Origin: Plasmopara viticola
Lineage: Eukaryota; Oomycota; Peronosporomycetes; Peronosporales; Peronosporaceae
Direction: 5' to 3'
DNA: 64,000 bases
NCBI GenBank assembly: GCA_001695595.3
Contig: MBPM02000069.1
Location: forward strand, 62,001 to 126,000
The position numbers were made by a program, and so were the translations under genes. The notes beneath the pieces were generated by a model. It was not told where the DNA came from, searched no databases, and saw only the letters and a program-made list of their open reading frames with translations. Positions within the stretch are counted from its first letter, which is position 1; each line of letters begins with the position of its first letter. This document shows positions 21,756 to 32,336 of the stretch, in pieces.

Positions 21756-22235
21756 TTACCGAGCCGTGTTAAGCTCAAGTGGAATTTTATGTGTGGTCTT
21801 GTAGCTATTTATCAAGTACGCCTCCATTTCAGAAGTTATGTCTTTTCCATGCTCCCTTAAAAGTGCAATCATGCTGGGCAACGGTATACCTTCTTGGTCC
21901 AACTTCGTAAATCCAGCAAACATGCGATCGGTCAGCAATAAGGGGGCGTATTTATCGACTAATTTAAGCACAGCTTGCCGCTTCATTTCTTTTTGTTTTT
22001 CGAGACTCTCGAGCCTCTTGAGCCTCTCCGCCCTTCAGATAGAAATCGACGCTGGTAGTTCAAAGTCCAAAACCCTCTCTTCATCGTCGGTTTCGTGCTC
22101 CATTGCGTTCGACCGCAACCACCGCGTCTGCTCTTGCGAGCCCTTGTCAACCCCGTCGCTGATGAGGGCAGTCGTCACACCATTTACTGCGAGTATGGCT
22201 GCTCCAAGCACGAACAGAACCGTAGACGAACGCAT
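21756..22235 (-). pseudogene. RXLR effector paralogue F, interrupted by one in-frame stop
   Basis: The first 66 residues hold the signal peptide (MRSSTVLFVL), RWLR at 38-41 (a true RXLR with Trp) and DDEER ending at 54. A TGA at 22035-22037 then stops translation just after the dEER region. Beyond it the same frame stays open to 21756 and encodes a helical effector domain with PSMIALLREHG, aligned with paralogue G. There is no frameshift, so a single base change could account for the break. As it stands the predicted product would be a short secreted peptide without effector domain, unless the stop is read through. Promoter and flanks are intact. Confidence 0.85.
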
Positions 22236-22276
22236 GGATAATCTTGGCGAATTTGGAAGGGGTGACAGTGTGAGGT

Positions 22277-22292
22277 GCAATTTGTGGAATGA
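22277..22292 (-). promoter_or_regulatory. Inr-FPR core promoter of the interrupted effector F
   Basis: On the minus strand TCATTCC (22292-22286) fits the oomycete initiator and AAATTGC follows as an imperfect FPR. The spacing to the ATG is 55 nt from the initiator A. The upstream GCGCAAAAACAAT element is degenerate here (GCGCAGAACC at about 22349). Confidence 0.62.
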
Positions 22293-22299
22293 TGAACAT

Positions 22300-24835
22300 G
22301 ATGCCGTGCGACGCGGTAATCCGAGTCGAGTGAACCCTCGGTTCTGCGCAAGAAAGAAAAAACTCGTTGATGGGGATACTCAATCAAGGGTGTTTTCGTG
22401 GGACAAATAATATCATATGATTGGATCTTCCACACTGTCGTGCCCGTTATCCGACTCTTTCCTCCGTATCCAAAACGAAGACACAAAAGCTATTGGGACG
22501 GAAGCGACCAAATTTAATGAAGTGCGGAATCGACCAAGTGCACCGCTGGATTGAATGCCAGCAAGACCAAAAAGCTCATAGGAGCATAACAATAAGACGT
22601 TGGACTAGGCATAGCATGCTACCTTCTTTCAATGAAGTGTAGCGCGTCGTGTCGGACAACACGATACCACAAGCGTTTTAATGGAGCTTGTCTCTTTTTA
22701 TACAACGCAAAACTCGCAACAGCGATGTGTTCCCATATCTCAAGCAAAAATCAACGCAAAAGCCATTCTTAGTCGTTGGCCCTGAATTCCACCCTTATCG
22801 TCTGGAAGCAAAAAGCCGGCTTAGCTAGAGAGCGTGCGATCAAGCGTTCGTGCATAACGCAAGCCACTGAGACTAACTGTTCGAGCAACAAGTATCCTCG
22901 TACTTTATGTTTTATCCTTCTTGCTTTCATGCAAAAGCACCTTGTGCTCTTTAAATACGGTCATTGGGGAGGTCGACGAAGATGTAACGACTCAGTAGCG
23001 TAGGCGAAGTGAACATATAAGCACTTGAATCAGCTACGTTAGTAACTTTAGGGAGCAGTGCAATTGGCAAGAAGGTAACTTCAATTGGCTTAAGGCTTCT
23101 GTTTGCGTATATTTCCAGTTATGGACGTCATTTTTTCCAGATTTATGCTCCAATCAATCTCCACCTCTTCGACCGTGTACTCATCATGCTTTACAAGAAC
23201 ACGATGACTCGTCGTAAGAGCCGACCAGTCCTCTTCTCCTCCATTTCGAGATCAAAACTCTCATCATTGTCGATCGACGCACATACGCCGACACAGCACC
23301 GCGTAATTGAACCTCCTCATCCTCTTCACCACCGACAAATGCGTCGTGAACTCAAGAAGCACATTTTTCCACAGGCTTCCAGCCTTGCACCTCGTCTGAA
23401 CGTTTCTTAGCTCGGTACGCAATCTTCACGCCACAATCATACCTTTCATCTGCATCAAGCCTCTTGAATGCTGCAAGAATCAATTGTGTACGACGCTCGT
23501 TCGACTCTCCACGCCCAGCATTGCGCTTCTTTAGTATTTAAAATAATCGCAGCACCATTTTTTATTCAAGGAGTAGCGTAGCTGGCAACTCGTAGTCACG
23601 ACAAGTTCAAAGTGTGCTTGACGTTTTCAAAGCTGAGTACCTTGGAACATTAAGTATGTGTGGCATCGAGCGCGGCGAACTACGGTGCTTGCGTGTTCAC
23701 GAAGCCAGAGCAAAGGATGCCATCGAGGCTTTTCATTTAGTTGGAAGCGCTTTTAGGCTAGAAAGTCATGTTTGAGAGATTTTGTTTTCGTCTCTCGATA
23801 AGATATTGAGAGGTTACTTCCTGAAATCCTTAAAGTTACTATACAAAACTATTGTTAATATGCGAACAGCGGAGTCGCGTCTAAGGAATGACGTTATGCA
23901 CATTGAACTTTAAAAGTGCTTGCCTTCAACAGGAATGCTTTTGAGTAGCCTACCTTTGATTTGTGCATGCCTTTCACTTAACTCTGTCATTTGGGGCAGT
24001 AAATATAATCGTTGCTGTATCCTTTGCACTGGTGCTCATCTTTAAATCCTGGCGGTGGTGGCAGCAAAGAGAGGTTTCGGCTTGTTCTTTCACTGCCGTG
24101 TTGCTTGGTCCCGTAAATCGATAACAGAATCATCTTACAGAGCTACAACAAGTCTTCTTCCACTTAAAAGTGAGCTTCAACTTCGATGAAGCTTGCTTTT
24201 AATACGCCTAATTCCAATCTTCAAAAGCAACAGTCGTTACGGATTTCACTAGCTGTTTGTTGTTCTATAGCCGTAAAAAGCTGCATGGTGAAGAAGGAGT
24301 AATTTGGCGGGTGAGATTCTTTTGAGTTTGCCATCAATGTTGCTTGAAATATCGTAGGTATCTCGCGTCGTTGACGACTACGAGCATTGAAGAAGTTCCA
24401 CTTCCATATATCTTGTTTGGCCGTTGAGATTAATGAATGAAAACGTAGCTTTATCCGTATAGAAGCACCTTCTTTTCAAAGGTAAACGATCACAATCAAG
24501 GACGCTTACATTGTCGACGTAACAAAGAAGCGTTTATATACGAAGTTGTTGGTATGTCCTTTGCGCTAGAAGAAGAAATGAAATGTTGACGAAGATTAAA
24601 GCTGATAAATCCCACGTGATAAACAAAATAAGCGAGCAGACAAGATATTGCGGGTCGCATACAATTCCGAGTCATAAGTAAGGTAGATTAAAGCTTAAAA
24701 GAACCAATAATTTGGCTACACGAACGCTTGTCGATGCTACAGCGATAAAACTTTAGAGCGTACCAGACAACTCTACGCGTTCAGACCACTAGCACAATGA
24801 CAAATGCAGCATACCTTCTATCCCAAATGCACCAT
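22300..24835. other. spacer inside tandem unit 1
   Basis: No intact gene was seen. It contains the unit-specific words shared with 25430-27600, including a relic module at 23180-23640 and AT-rich sequence at 23640-24500 that aligns loosely with 26700-27500. Confidence 0.5.
23180..23640 (-). repeat. relic module copy 6
   Basis: The order and words match the copies at 7205 and 26270: CATCATGCTTTACAAGAACACGATGAC, ATCGATCGACGCAC-like sequence and a final TCAAAGTGT. Frames are broken. Confidence 0.5.
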
Positions 24836-25282
24836 TCACCGAGTTGTTTTTTGCCCAAATGGAATACGATTTGGGTCCACGTAGTTTTTCATGATGTTCT
24901 CTATCGATATTTTATCTATTCTTTCATGCGTCGTTAAAAGCCCAAGTATGGTGTACAACGATTTCCTGTCCTTCTTTAACTCGGCAAATGCTTCAGACAT
25001 GCGATCGGTTCGAAAGTAGTTGTCGTATTTATTGACTAAAGCAAGCTCGACTTTTTGCTTCTTTTTTTCAATCCTCTTTGCCTTCCACTTTGCATTCCTC
25101 GATGGTAGTCTAAAGCCCATAAACCTCTCTTCATCGGTTTCGCGCTCCATTGAGTTCGATCGCAACAACTGGGTCTGCTTCTGCGAGCCCTTATCAACCC
25201 CGTCGCTGATGAGGGCAGTCGCCACACCATTTACTGCGAGTATGGCTACCCCAAGCACGAACAGAACCGTAGACGTACGCAT
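24836..25282 (-). CDS. secreted RXLR-type effector paralogue G (QLLR variant)
   Basis: The 148-residue product has signal peptide MRTSTVLFVL, QLLR at 38-41 and DEER at 50-53. The effector domain holds a Lys-rich helix (KRIEKKKQK) and the block LYTILGLLTTHE near the C-terminus. It is closest to paralogue F by signal peptide, by the DGVDKGSQ stretch before the RXLR site, and by the DRM-containing middle. In-frame upstream sequence to 25606 crosses the promoter and is excluded. It is one unit of the 3-kb tandem array. Secretion is likely; host target unknown. Confidence 0.9.
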   Translation of the reverse strand: MRTSTVLFVLGVAILAVNGVATALISDGVDKGSQKQTQLLRSNSMERETDEERFMGFRLPSRNAKWKAKRIEKKKQKVELALVNKYDNYFRTDRMSEAFAELKKDRKSLYTILGLLTTHERIDKISIENIMKNYVDPNRIPFGQKTTR

Positions 25283-25323
25283 TGATAGTCTTGCCGAGTT
25301 TGTTAGCTTTGACAGTGTGAGGT

Positions 25324-25370
25324 GCAAATTGTGGAATGATTTTACACACAGGTGCGGAACATTTTTGCGC
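25324..25370 (-). promoter_or_regulatory. effector-type promoter of the 25282 gene
   Basis: The upstream element on the minus strand is GCGCAAAAATGTTCCGCACC from 25370. TCATTCC (25339-25333) fits YCAYTYY and AATTTGC (25330-25324) fits MWTTTNC. The initiator A at 25337 is 55 nt before the ATG. Confidence 0.7.
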
Positions 25371-27762
25371 AATAAAACACTCGATAGTATGTGTAAGTGT
25401 ATCCGCGACGCACATATCATCATATGATTGGCGTAACTTTCACACTGCTCCCAATCGCGTGCCTGTTGACTGACTCTTTCATTCGTACCTTGTGCGTGAA
25501 AGATACTGTCAATGAAGCGCGAATTTGCTAGCGTTTTGAATGCCAACACGGCCAAAAAGCTTATAGGAGCACGAATAGGCTTTAAAGCATTCAGTGCGAA
25601 GGGCAATAACTACAAAAAGTTGGACTACGTATTCGCGCTTTTCAAAAGGCATAACATGCCACCTTCTTTCAACAAAGCACAGCGCGTCGTGTCGGACAAC
25701 AAGATACCGGAAGTGTTTCAAAGGATCTTGTATTTCTCTATACAATGCAGGACCCAGCACTCGCAATCGCGATGTGTTCTCATATCTGAAGCAAAACTCC
25801 ACGCAAACGCCATTTCAAGTCGTTGACCGTCGATCCCACCCTTTTCATCTGCAAGCAAAGCGCCGTCTTAGCTACAGTGCGTGCTATCAAGCTTCAAGCG
25901 TTCGTGCATGATAAAAGCCACGGAGACTAATTCTTCCAGCAACAAGTATCCCCGTACTTTATGTTTTATCCTTCTTGCTTTCATGCAAAAGCACCTTGTG
26001 CTTTTTGAATACGGTCAACGGGGAGGTCGACGAAGATTTCATGACTCATTAGCATAGGCGGAATGAAAGTATAAGCACTTGAAACAACTACGTTAGTAGC
26101 TTGAGGGAGCAGTGCAATTGGCAAGAAGGTAGCTACATTTGACTTAATTGCGCACTCGCGCGTTTGTTTGCGTCTCTTTCGACTTGTGGACGTCACTGAT
26201 TTCCTGAGCCCAAAGGTCCGCGCAAATAGATTCAATAATTTCAGCTATTATGCCCAAGTCAATCTCTACCTCTCTGATCGTGCAAATAGCCATCGTCATG
26301 CTTCACAAGAACACGATGACACGTCGTACTAGCCGATCAGCTCCCTTCCCCTCCATCACAAATACAAACCTCTCGTCATTATCGATCGACGCACTTGCGT
26401 CGACACAGCACCGCACCAACTCGCGTTTCACCGCCGTCAGCTCAAAAAGCACATTATTTTCCACAGTCTTATAGCGTTGCAGCACGTCTGACCGTTTCTT
26501 AGCTTGATACGTAATTTACACGCCACAACAATACTTTCATTGAATGCTGCAAGAAATAGTTGTGTTCGACGCTCGTTTATGTCTCCACGCAGTTTCTTTA
26601 ACAATTTAAGCGATCGCAGCACCATTTTTTTAACATTTTAAGCGATCGCAGCGTCATTTTTTATGCGTATCTGACAACTCGTAGTCCTAAGAAGTCTCAA
26701 AGTGTATTTGACGTTTTAAAGCGGATTTCCTTGAACATTTATATCGTGTGGCATCAAGCGCGGCAAATTACGGTGCTTGCGCGTTTAAGTAGCCTAAGCA
26801 AATGCTGCCATCGAAGCCATATGCTCGGATTTTGCTGGCAGCAAAAGGAAGCTAGCTCCTCGCTGGTTAAAAATCAAGACTCATGACATATATCTGAGGT
26901 TTGTGACTGCAGAGAATGAGTCGCATTGCAAGAGATTCCTTTTGTTCAGAAGCTGAAAAAAAATGCTGCCAGTTTTTTTCAGTAAACTCCTTAAAAGGTC
27001 TTCTTCAAAGTATTGTTGCCACGGTAACCGATTCCCGCCCTACCAATAATCCAATATATGCACTAATGTTATTGTTTGGTCCTGAAGATCAATTATAGAG
27101 TAATCTTACATAGCTCCAATAACTAGTTTTTCACTTTAAAGAAGGAGCTCGCCCCTTGATTTCGATAGACCTGCCTAAGCCCAATTTCCTATAGCGACGG
27201 TCGTCACAGGTTTAAAAAATTGTGGGTATCTTACAGCCGCAGAAAGCCTCATGTTAAAAAATGAGGGTGAAATTCTTTAAATTTTGCTAGCTTCTTCAAA
27301 TTTGCTTGAATTTGCGTACGTATCTCGCTCACGAAGTCGTCGTCGGACGACTACAAATGTTTAAAAAGGTATCTCCTCCTTGGACCATCGTTTGCCGTTG
27401 AGATCATCAAGCGAAAATGTACCTTTATGCACTTCGTTTCCAGTAGGTAAAAGATTGCAAATAGGGCGGATGACCTTACTTCGGATGACCACGCAACAGG
27501 TTCAGCAGGGATTGGCAAAATTTGGAGTTGATGGTGTGACCTTAGGTGAAGAATTAAAGTGGCGACACAATAAAGAATAAAATTGGGATCTATTCAAGTC
27601 GCATTTATTGCGGGTTTTCAATATAGAATATTTAAGCTCTGACGACTTCTATTAGACAAATACTTGTGCGGTAAAATGATGAAATTTACCAGACAGTCCA
27701 ACGCATTCAAAGCACTAGCACAACAACAAAAACCAGCAAACCTTTTACCCCGAATGCCCCGT
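25371..27762. other. spacer inside tandem unit 2
   Basis: This repeats the layout of 22300-24835. A 104-residue open piece at 25512-25826 (plus) with FNKAQRVVSD and PEVFQ has a diverged counterpart at 28479-28817, where FNELQRIV and GQVFQW occur. This hints at a second ancient coding-like module. A relic module lies at 26270-26730. No intact gene is supported. Confidence 0.45.
26270..26730 (-). repeat. relic module copy 7
   Basis: The minus strand contains ELVRCCVDASASIDNDE (26303-26485 frame) and, in the next frame, LRSLKLLKKL and INERRTQLF. Both parts known from the other copies are here in the same order. This pairs them as pieces of one former coding unit. Confidence 0.55.
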
Positions 27763-28218
27763 TCATTTGGCCACTGGATACGCCTTTGGAATATTGTAGG
27801 AGCGAAGTCCATCTGTGAGGATCTTTATACCGTTTTTATCTATTTGGCCGTACGTCGTTAAAAATTCAATTAACTCCTGCAATGTCAATTTGTCCGACCT
27901 CATCATGTCATATACGTCATACCCGCGATCCGAATGAAGAACATCATGGTATTTGCGCGCTCTATTTGCCAAGACTGGATTCTTTTTTTTCGGTTTTGCG
28001 ACTTTCGGCACCTTCACGCGCCGTTTGAATCTGAACGATGGTAGTTTAAATCGAAATTTTCTCTCTTCATCGGTTTCGTGCTCCGTTGAGGTTGACCGCA
28101 GCAATCGAGACTTTTCCTGCGTGCCCATTTCAATTCCATCGCGGGTAAGTGCAGTCGCAACACCATTGACTGCGAGTATGGCTGTTCCGAGCACGATCAG
28201 AATCGTAGACGAACGCAT
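27763..28218 (-). CDS. secreted RXLR effector paralogue H
   Basis: The 151-residue product has signal peptide MRSSTILIVL, canonical RLLR at 38-41 and DEER at 50-53. The region after the dEER motif is strongly basic (FRFKRRVKVPKVAKPKKK), which could act as a nuclear or nucleic-acid-contacting patch; that is inference. A helical C-terminal block with LQELIEFLTTYGQ corresponds to the conserved Y-like block. The in-frame ATG at 28275 lies upstream of the presumed start site and is not used. It is the last unit of the tandem array. Confidence 0.92.
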   Translation of the reverse strand: MRSSTILIVLGTAILAVNGVATALTRDGIEMGTQEKSRLLRSTSTEHETDEERKFRFKLPSFRFKRRVKVPKVAKPKKKNPVLANRARKYHDVLHSDRGYDVYDMMRSDKLTLQELIEFLTTYGQIDKNGIKILTDGLRSYNIPKAYPVAK

Positions 28219-28249
28219 CGGTAATCTGCAGAGTCGGACAGTGTGAGGT

Positions 28250-28333
28250 GCAAATTGTAAAATGCTTAATTCCACGCAGTGCGAGGCAGTGATTCGCGCC
28301 TATATTACACACAAGTACGGATTGTTTTTGCGC
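28250..28333 (-). promoter_or_regulatory. effector-type promoter of the 28218 gene
   Basis: The upstream element GCGCAAAAACAATCCGTAC begins at 28333 on the minus strand. GCATTTT (28265-28259) is an initiator-like site and AATTTGC (28256-28250) fits the FPR. Spacing to the ATG is 45 nt, about 10 less than in the other members. Confidence 0.62.
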
Positions 28334-28404
28334 AAGTAAAAACCCAAGAATTTGTGTGTAATTGATCTAAATGTGTTTCTGCGGAACGGATTCTATATGG
28401 GGAT

Positions 28405-28500
28405 TAGTAAGATCAATAGGCGTACGTTTAACATGGCCCACCATCGACACGACAGATGTTGTGCCTTTGGCAATTTAAGTGATTGGAGCGCAAAATCGAA
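28405..28500. repeat. insertion-free paralogue of the copia target site
   Basis: AAGATCAATAGGCGTACGTT and following sequence match the minus strand next to the copia LTR (3289-3373) almost base for base. Here it continues past GATTGGAGC into GCAAAATCG without any LTR. This marks the exact insertion point of the copia element in its copy. Confidence 0.8.
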
Positions 28501-28779
28501 CACCACCGTGCGTCTTTTTAATAGGGAAGGCGACGAAGCATTCGCTTCGTTGGACGGTAACAATACGACTTTTGACTACGTATTTGCTCTCTTTGATAAG
28601 GCCTTCCATGTTACTTTCTTTCAATGAACTACAGCGCATCGTGACTGACGACAAAGGTACCGGACAAGTGTTCCAGTGGATCTTGAATCTGTTTTTACGA
28701 CGCGGGAGCCAGAACTCGCAACAGCGATGTACATACATACTTAAGGCAAAGACTAACGCAATTGCTCATTTTTCATCAC

Positions 28780-29110
28780 GAGTCCAAAAGTTTTGTCGTC
28801 GTCGATCGACGCACTGACGCAAATATAGTATCGCTTAAATGCACCTTTTTACTAGTATCGCTTAGAGGACTCTTCTTGACCCTTTTTCGCCATTGTTAGT
28901 AATGTGTCGTGGAATTCAACAAGCACTTTCCACGGACTTCCAGCAAAATTAATTAGTGTACAACGCTCACTCTTACGACTTATCTACGCACAGCAATGAG
29001 CGTCTTGAATACTTATAGCGATTGAAACGCCATTGCCAATCCATGGAGTAACGTAGCTGGCAAATCGTGATTACTACTGATCGCAAAGTGTTTCTTCGCT
29101 GGCACTCTTC
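28780..29110 (-). repeat. relic module copy 8, partial
   Basis: Words such as CGTCGATCGACGCACTGACG, CACGGACTTCCAG and GCAAAGTGTTTCTTC repeat those of copies 2 and 3 in order. The rest is diverged. Confidence 0.45.
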
Positions 29111-29744
29111 ACGTGGGATGGGCAATGAATGGGCTGTCTTTCGCAACAATGCCACCTACAAGATGGGCTTCCCACCTCACAGAAGCTTCTTCCCTATGGA
29201 TGCAGCTTAGATTACTAGACGTTCGTTCTTGCTGCTGACATTTCCAAGGGCTAGAGCCTGTGCACCACTAAGCGCAGTGTAAAGGGGCTAGCTGCTCGAG
29301 GATGAGACCTCAAAGGTACGCCTTATGTCTGCTCAGCCGCGTTCTCGATTTGAAGCCTTGGCGAGAGCCACATGCATGGCTGCAATTGCTGACTGCATGG
29401 TGGCGATCGGAGTGATCTGTGAATGAATCGTGTAGTTCGAGAGATTACACCTATGAAAACAATGGTGCGGTAATGATAGAACAACATCCTACCAAATCTT
29501 CTCTCTGAAAACCTACGTTTATATTAAATTTAAAGCTTTATGAACGAAAACGTAGCTCTACCCGCAAAGAAACGCTTCATTACTAGTCTGTAAATGATTA
29601 TACTAAAGGAGGGCGAATTCGCTTCAAAGCTCTTTGTTTATGACGACTAATCTCCATGATATTAATCCACAGCACATGAGAAACAGTCACACTTATCAGC
29701 ACTAATATATGGAAAGAGCACACTAAAGCAGAAAGCTTCCGTGG

Positions 29745-29817
29745 GTATTCTATCTTGAAAAACTTCCTGCCCCTCCTTAGGCGCCTAAGGGGGGGGCAAG
29801 AAGTTTTATTAGAATAC
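29745..29817. repeat. 73-bp imperfect palindrome with perfect core
   Basis: Outer ends GTATTCT and AGAATAC pair, the core CCTTAGGCGCCTAAGG is a perfect 16-bp palindrome, and intermediate arms are nearly complementary (ACTTCCTGCCCC against GGGGCAAGAAGT). It could be a small foldback element. There is no recognised gene end next to it. Confidence 0.75.
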
Positions 29818-30660
29818 ATTCGATCTAAATGGTATAATTAATGAAACCAAATAAGTCACACCTTGAAGATTGTCCGTTGAACAACTCCGTGAAAGTCCGC
29901 GTAAGTCTGGCGTTGAATTGTCTACCTGTCGATGAGCTTTACTTAAAGAACATAGTCAACGAAAATGTTTTGATTTGTCTGTCAATTTTTAAGCATACAT
30001 CTAGCTCTCTCGGTGTTTCAAACTTACCCCTTTTCGGATTTGATGCACGCAATTTTCACGCCATGCTAACCTGGCGAGCTACCTTGCAATGCCAAGACCC
30101 GTTCATTGTCCTAACTTAGGCTTCGCGCTAACCACCTGTAAATTAGTTGCCGGTTAATTGACAAACGGATACAAATAAGGTAGTTATGGTAGCAATGCGG
30201 TATTTTTTGTCAAGAACTGCTGTAATGCATACTAGTAAAATTACGATACGTTCATTGAAAGGATTAAGATACTGCATGCACGGAATAAAGGTCCCTGTTA
30301 CATTAACTTCATAACGATATTAGTAGCTAGTATCACTCGAATAGCCAATTCTGCTTTACTACTATCAAATTAGAGGCCACTATTAAACCCATTCAGAAGA
30401 ACAATAAATGAGGGAGAGACGGAAAGTTGTGGACAGATGTGGGCAGATACCAATATTCCAGACATGGCTATTTTGGACAGCCAGCCTCGGTCTAAGCGAA
30501 CCGACTGGTGGCATGAGTCGCAGTGAACAGCCGCTTCCTAATAGGCGCTCTAGAGGAATGGGCATAAGAAACGGTAATACACTACTGCATTTGCATTAAA
30601 CAGCACAAGAAACTGCAAAGTATACTATAGTTGTGCGCAGTTCGCAGAAGCGTAGACACG
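29818..30660. other. spacer before the gypsy element, nothing recognised
   Basis: Short open frames of 60-92 residues are present on both strands, but none shows a family motif. No LTR for the gypsy element could be identified here by eye. Confidence 0.4.
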
Positions 30661-30668
30661 CATCGAAG

Positions 30669-31866
30669 ATGTCACGGACTCGACTAGAGACGGAAGAAGA
30701 CGTGGACATGTCGGTCCCGCAACCAGTATACGAATATATTGCGCCGCCCAAGATGAAGGAATGGGACCAAGCCGAATTGGTACATTGGCGTAGGGAGCGC
30801 TGGCTGCAGGTGGACAAATGAGCCATTCGAGAATGTGGTGGCAGGTATACGCAGCACGATTGATCCGAACCTGAAACTTTCTATCCCCATATGAGTTCGG
30901 GAAAGACAAGCAAGACATCTCAGATGAAGAGATCATGGAGAAGGTCAAGGAGAGGTGTGAGACGATGAACGACACGTAAATTAGCGCTCCGTTGGTACTG
31001 TTCAGCAAGCAACTGAAAACGAATTGTCAATTGAGGATGTGCCGAGTCGTGTTGCCAAGTATTACATGTTGTTCGAGGGAATCATTGAGGACAACGGATT
31101 CCAAGAGAACCTTGGTCGGGGGCGGCCAGGTGATACAGACTATTCGGACCGAATGGTGGAGCGAAACAAAAGCCTTGTTGACAACCTCATGCCACCCATG
31201 CTGAAGAAAGAAATTCAGGGAATGTTGAAGCAGCTCAAATACAAAAGCATTAGGACTAGTGACCAGCTTTTGTACTAGTTCTCTTGGTCGTGCCAAACTG
31301 TAGCAGCTATCTTTCAACAGATTTCGAGGACAAGAACCGTCCAGCAGAACCGGTATGATATATCCGGCTCTAAAAAGTCCGTGAAAATATTACCCAACAG
31401 AGCGGATAATCGAGTTGCACAAGTTCAGCGAGAATTGAGCACTGCGACTCCACCGGCAGCACAAGAAGCTGCTCCAAGTGATCGTGACAGCAAAGCACGC
31501 AGACGTGAGGTGGGACATAGCTCTACACCCCGCCATGGTTGTCTCCATTGCATAGGTGATCATTGGATTCGTGACTGCCCGGTAGTCACACCGGAAGAGA
31601 GAGAAGCAGCTTTGAAAGCCCAGCGAGAGACGAGTACATGGCATGTGAAGCGTGTTGCTGTGAATGAGAACGCTAAAGTGGAGGCCGATGAAGCCTCAGA
31701 GGAGACCCAGGGGATCCCGCTGAAGCGAGCCCAGAAGATATCGGCTGATCACGAATACTCAGCACTGGTCAACGGGTATCCATGTGCCCCGACACAGGGG
31801 CTGACAGCAGTGTTATCCCCGCGCACCTTGTCGAGAGAGTGCAGGATTGGTGCAAGAAGGTGGTGA
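30669..31866 (+). pseudogene. gypsy gag remnants with zinc knuckle
   Basis: The segment starting MSRTRLETEEDVDMS contains PPKMKEWDQAELVHW, typical of oomycete gypsy Gag. It stops at 30821 and continues in other frames to about 31370. The frame 31381-31866 contains CLHCIGDHWIRDC, a CCHC-like knuckle with one residue fewer before the His than the usual C-X2-C-X4-H-X4-C. Gag cannot be made from this copy. Confidence 0.75.
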
Positions 31867-32156
31867 CCAAATCACTTGACAAGTCTATATCGATCAGAGC
31901 GGCAGGAGGCCACCGGCTGGTGTGTACCAAGAAGGTACAAGTGGACTTGCAAATAAGGACGTCCGCAAGACCTGTGAATGTGCACAAGGTGAAGTGCTCG
32001 GTGATTAAAGACGACGAGGACCAGCTGTTGCTTGGGAAAGACGTGATGAAGACGTTGGGTATTGACATAAAACTGGCTTTTGAGCAACTGGCCAATACAA
32101 GCATCGAGTTGAATTGGGATGATCTACCAAGCGAGCCTGAGTTGGGTGAAGTATAA
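31782..32156 (+). pseudogene. gypsy aspartic protease region
   Basis: The 124-residue frame starts close to the active site DTGA (residues 4-7 of this frame) followed by SSVIPAHLV. A later LLLGKDVMKTLGI is the second conserved protease block (LG.D hydrophobic motif). It overlaps the end of the gag frame in another frame and ends at a TAA before the reverse transcriptase. Retropepsin is the only family I consider. Confidence 0.75.
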
Positions 32157-32336
32157 GACGAGGGGGTGGAGGCTGAAGTATCCCGCATGTGTGATGACGT
32201 CCGAGGTCTACTGAAAGAAGAGAACTCTGTGGAGTTTAGATATTCCCTTATAGCAGTACACCACCAGTTCAAAGGATTATGGAGAACACGGTGGGACCAG
32301 ATGAACCTGCACAGGTGGAACCGCTACGGGTGACTC

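Larger units (their letters stand above)
21400..29500 (-). repeat. tandem array of about 3-kb units, each with one effector gene
   Basis: Effector starts at 22235, 25282 and 28218 are spaced 3047 and 2936 bp, all on the minus strand. The same order of surrounding sequence repeats: the 3' flank with CACTAGCACAATGACAAA (about 21708 and 24788; diverged near 27713), the CDS, the promoter, an AAAAAGCTYATAGGAGCA word (22569 and 25555), and a relic module (23180 and 26270, partial at 28780). The copies are diverged, so the duplication is not recent. Confidence 0.7.
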
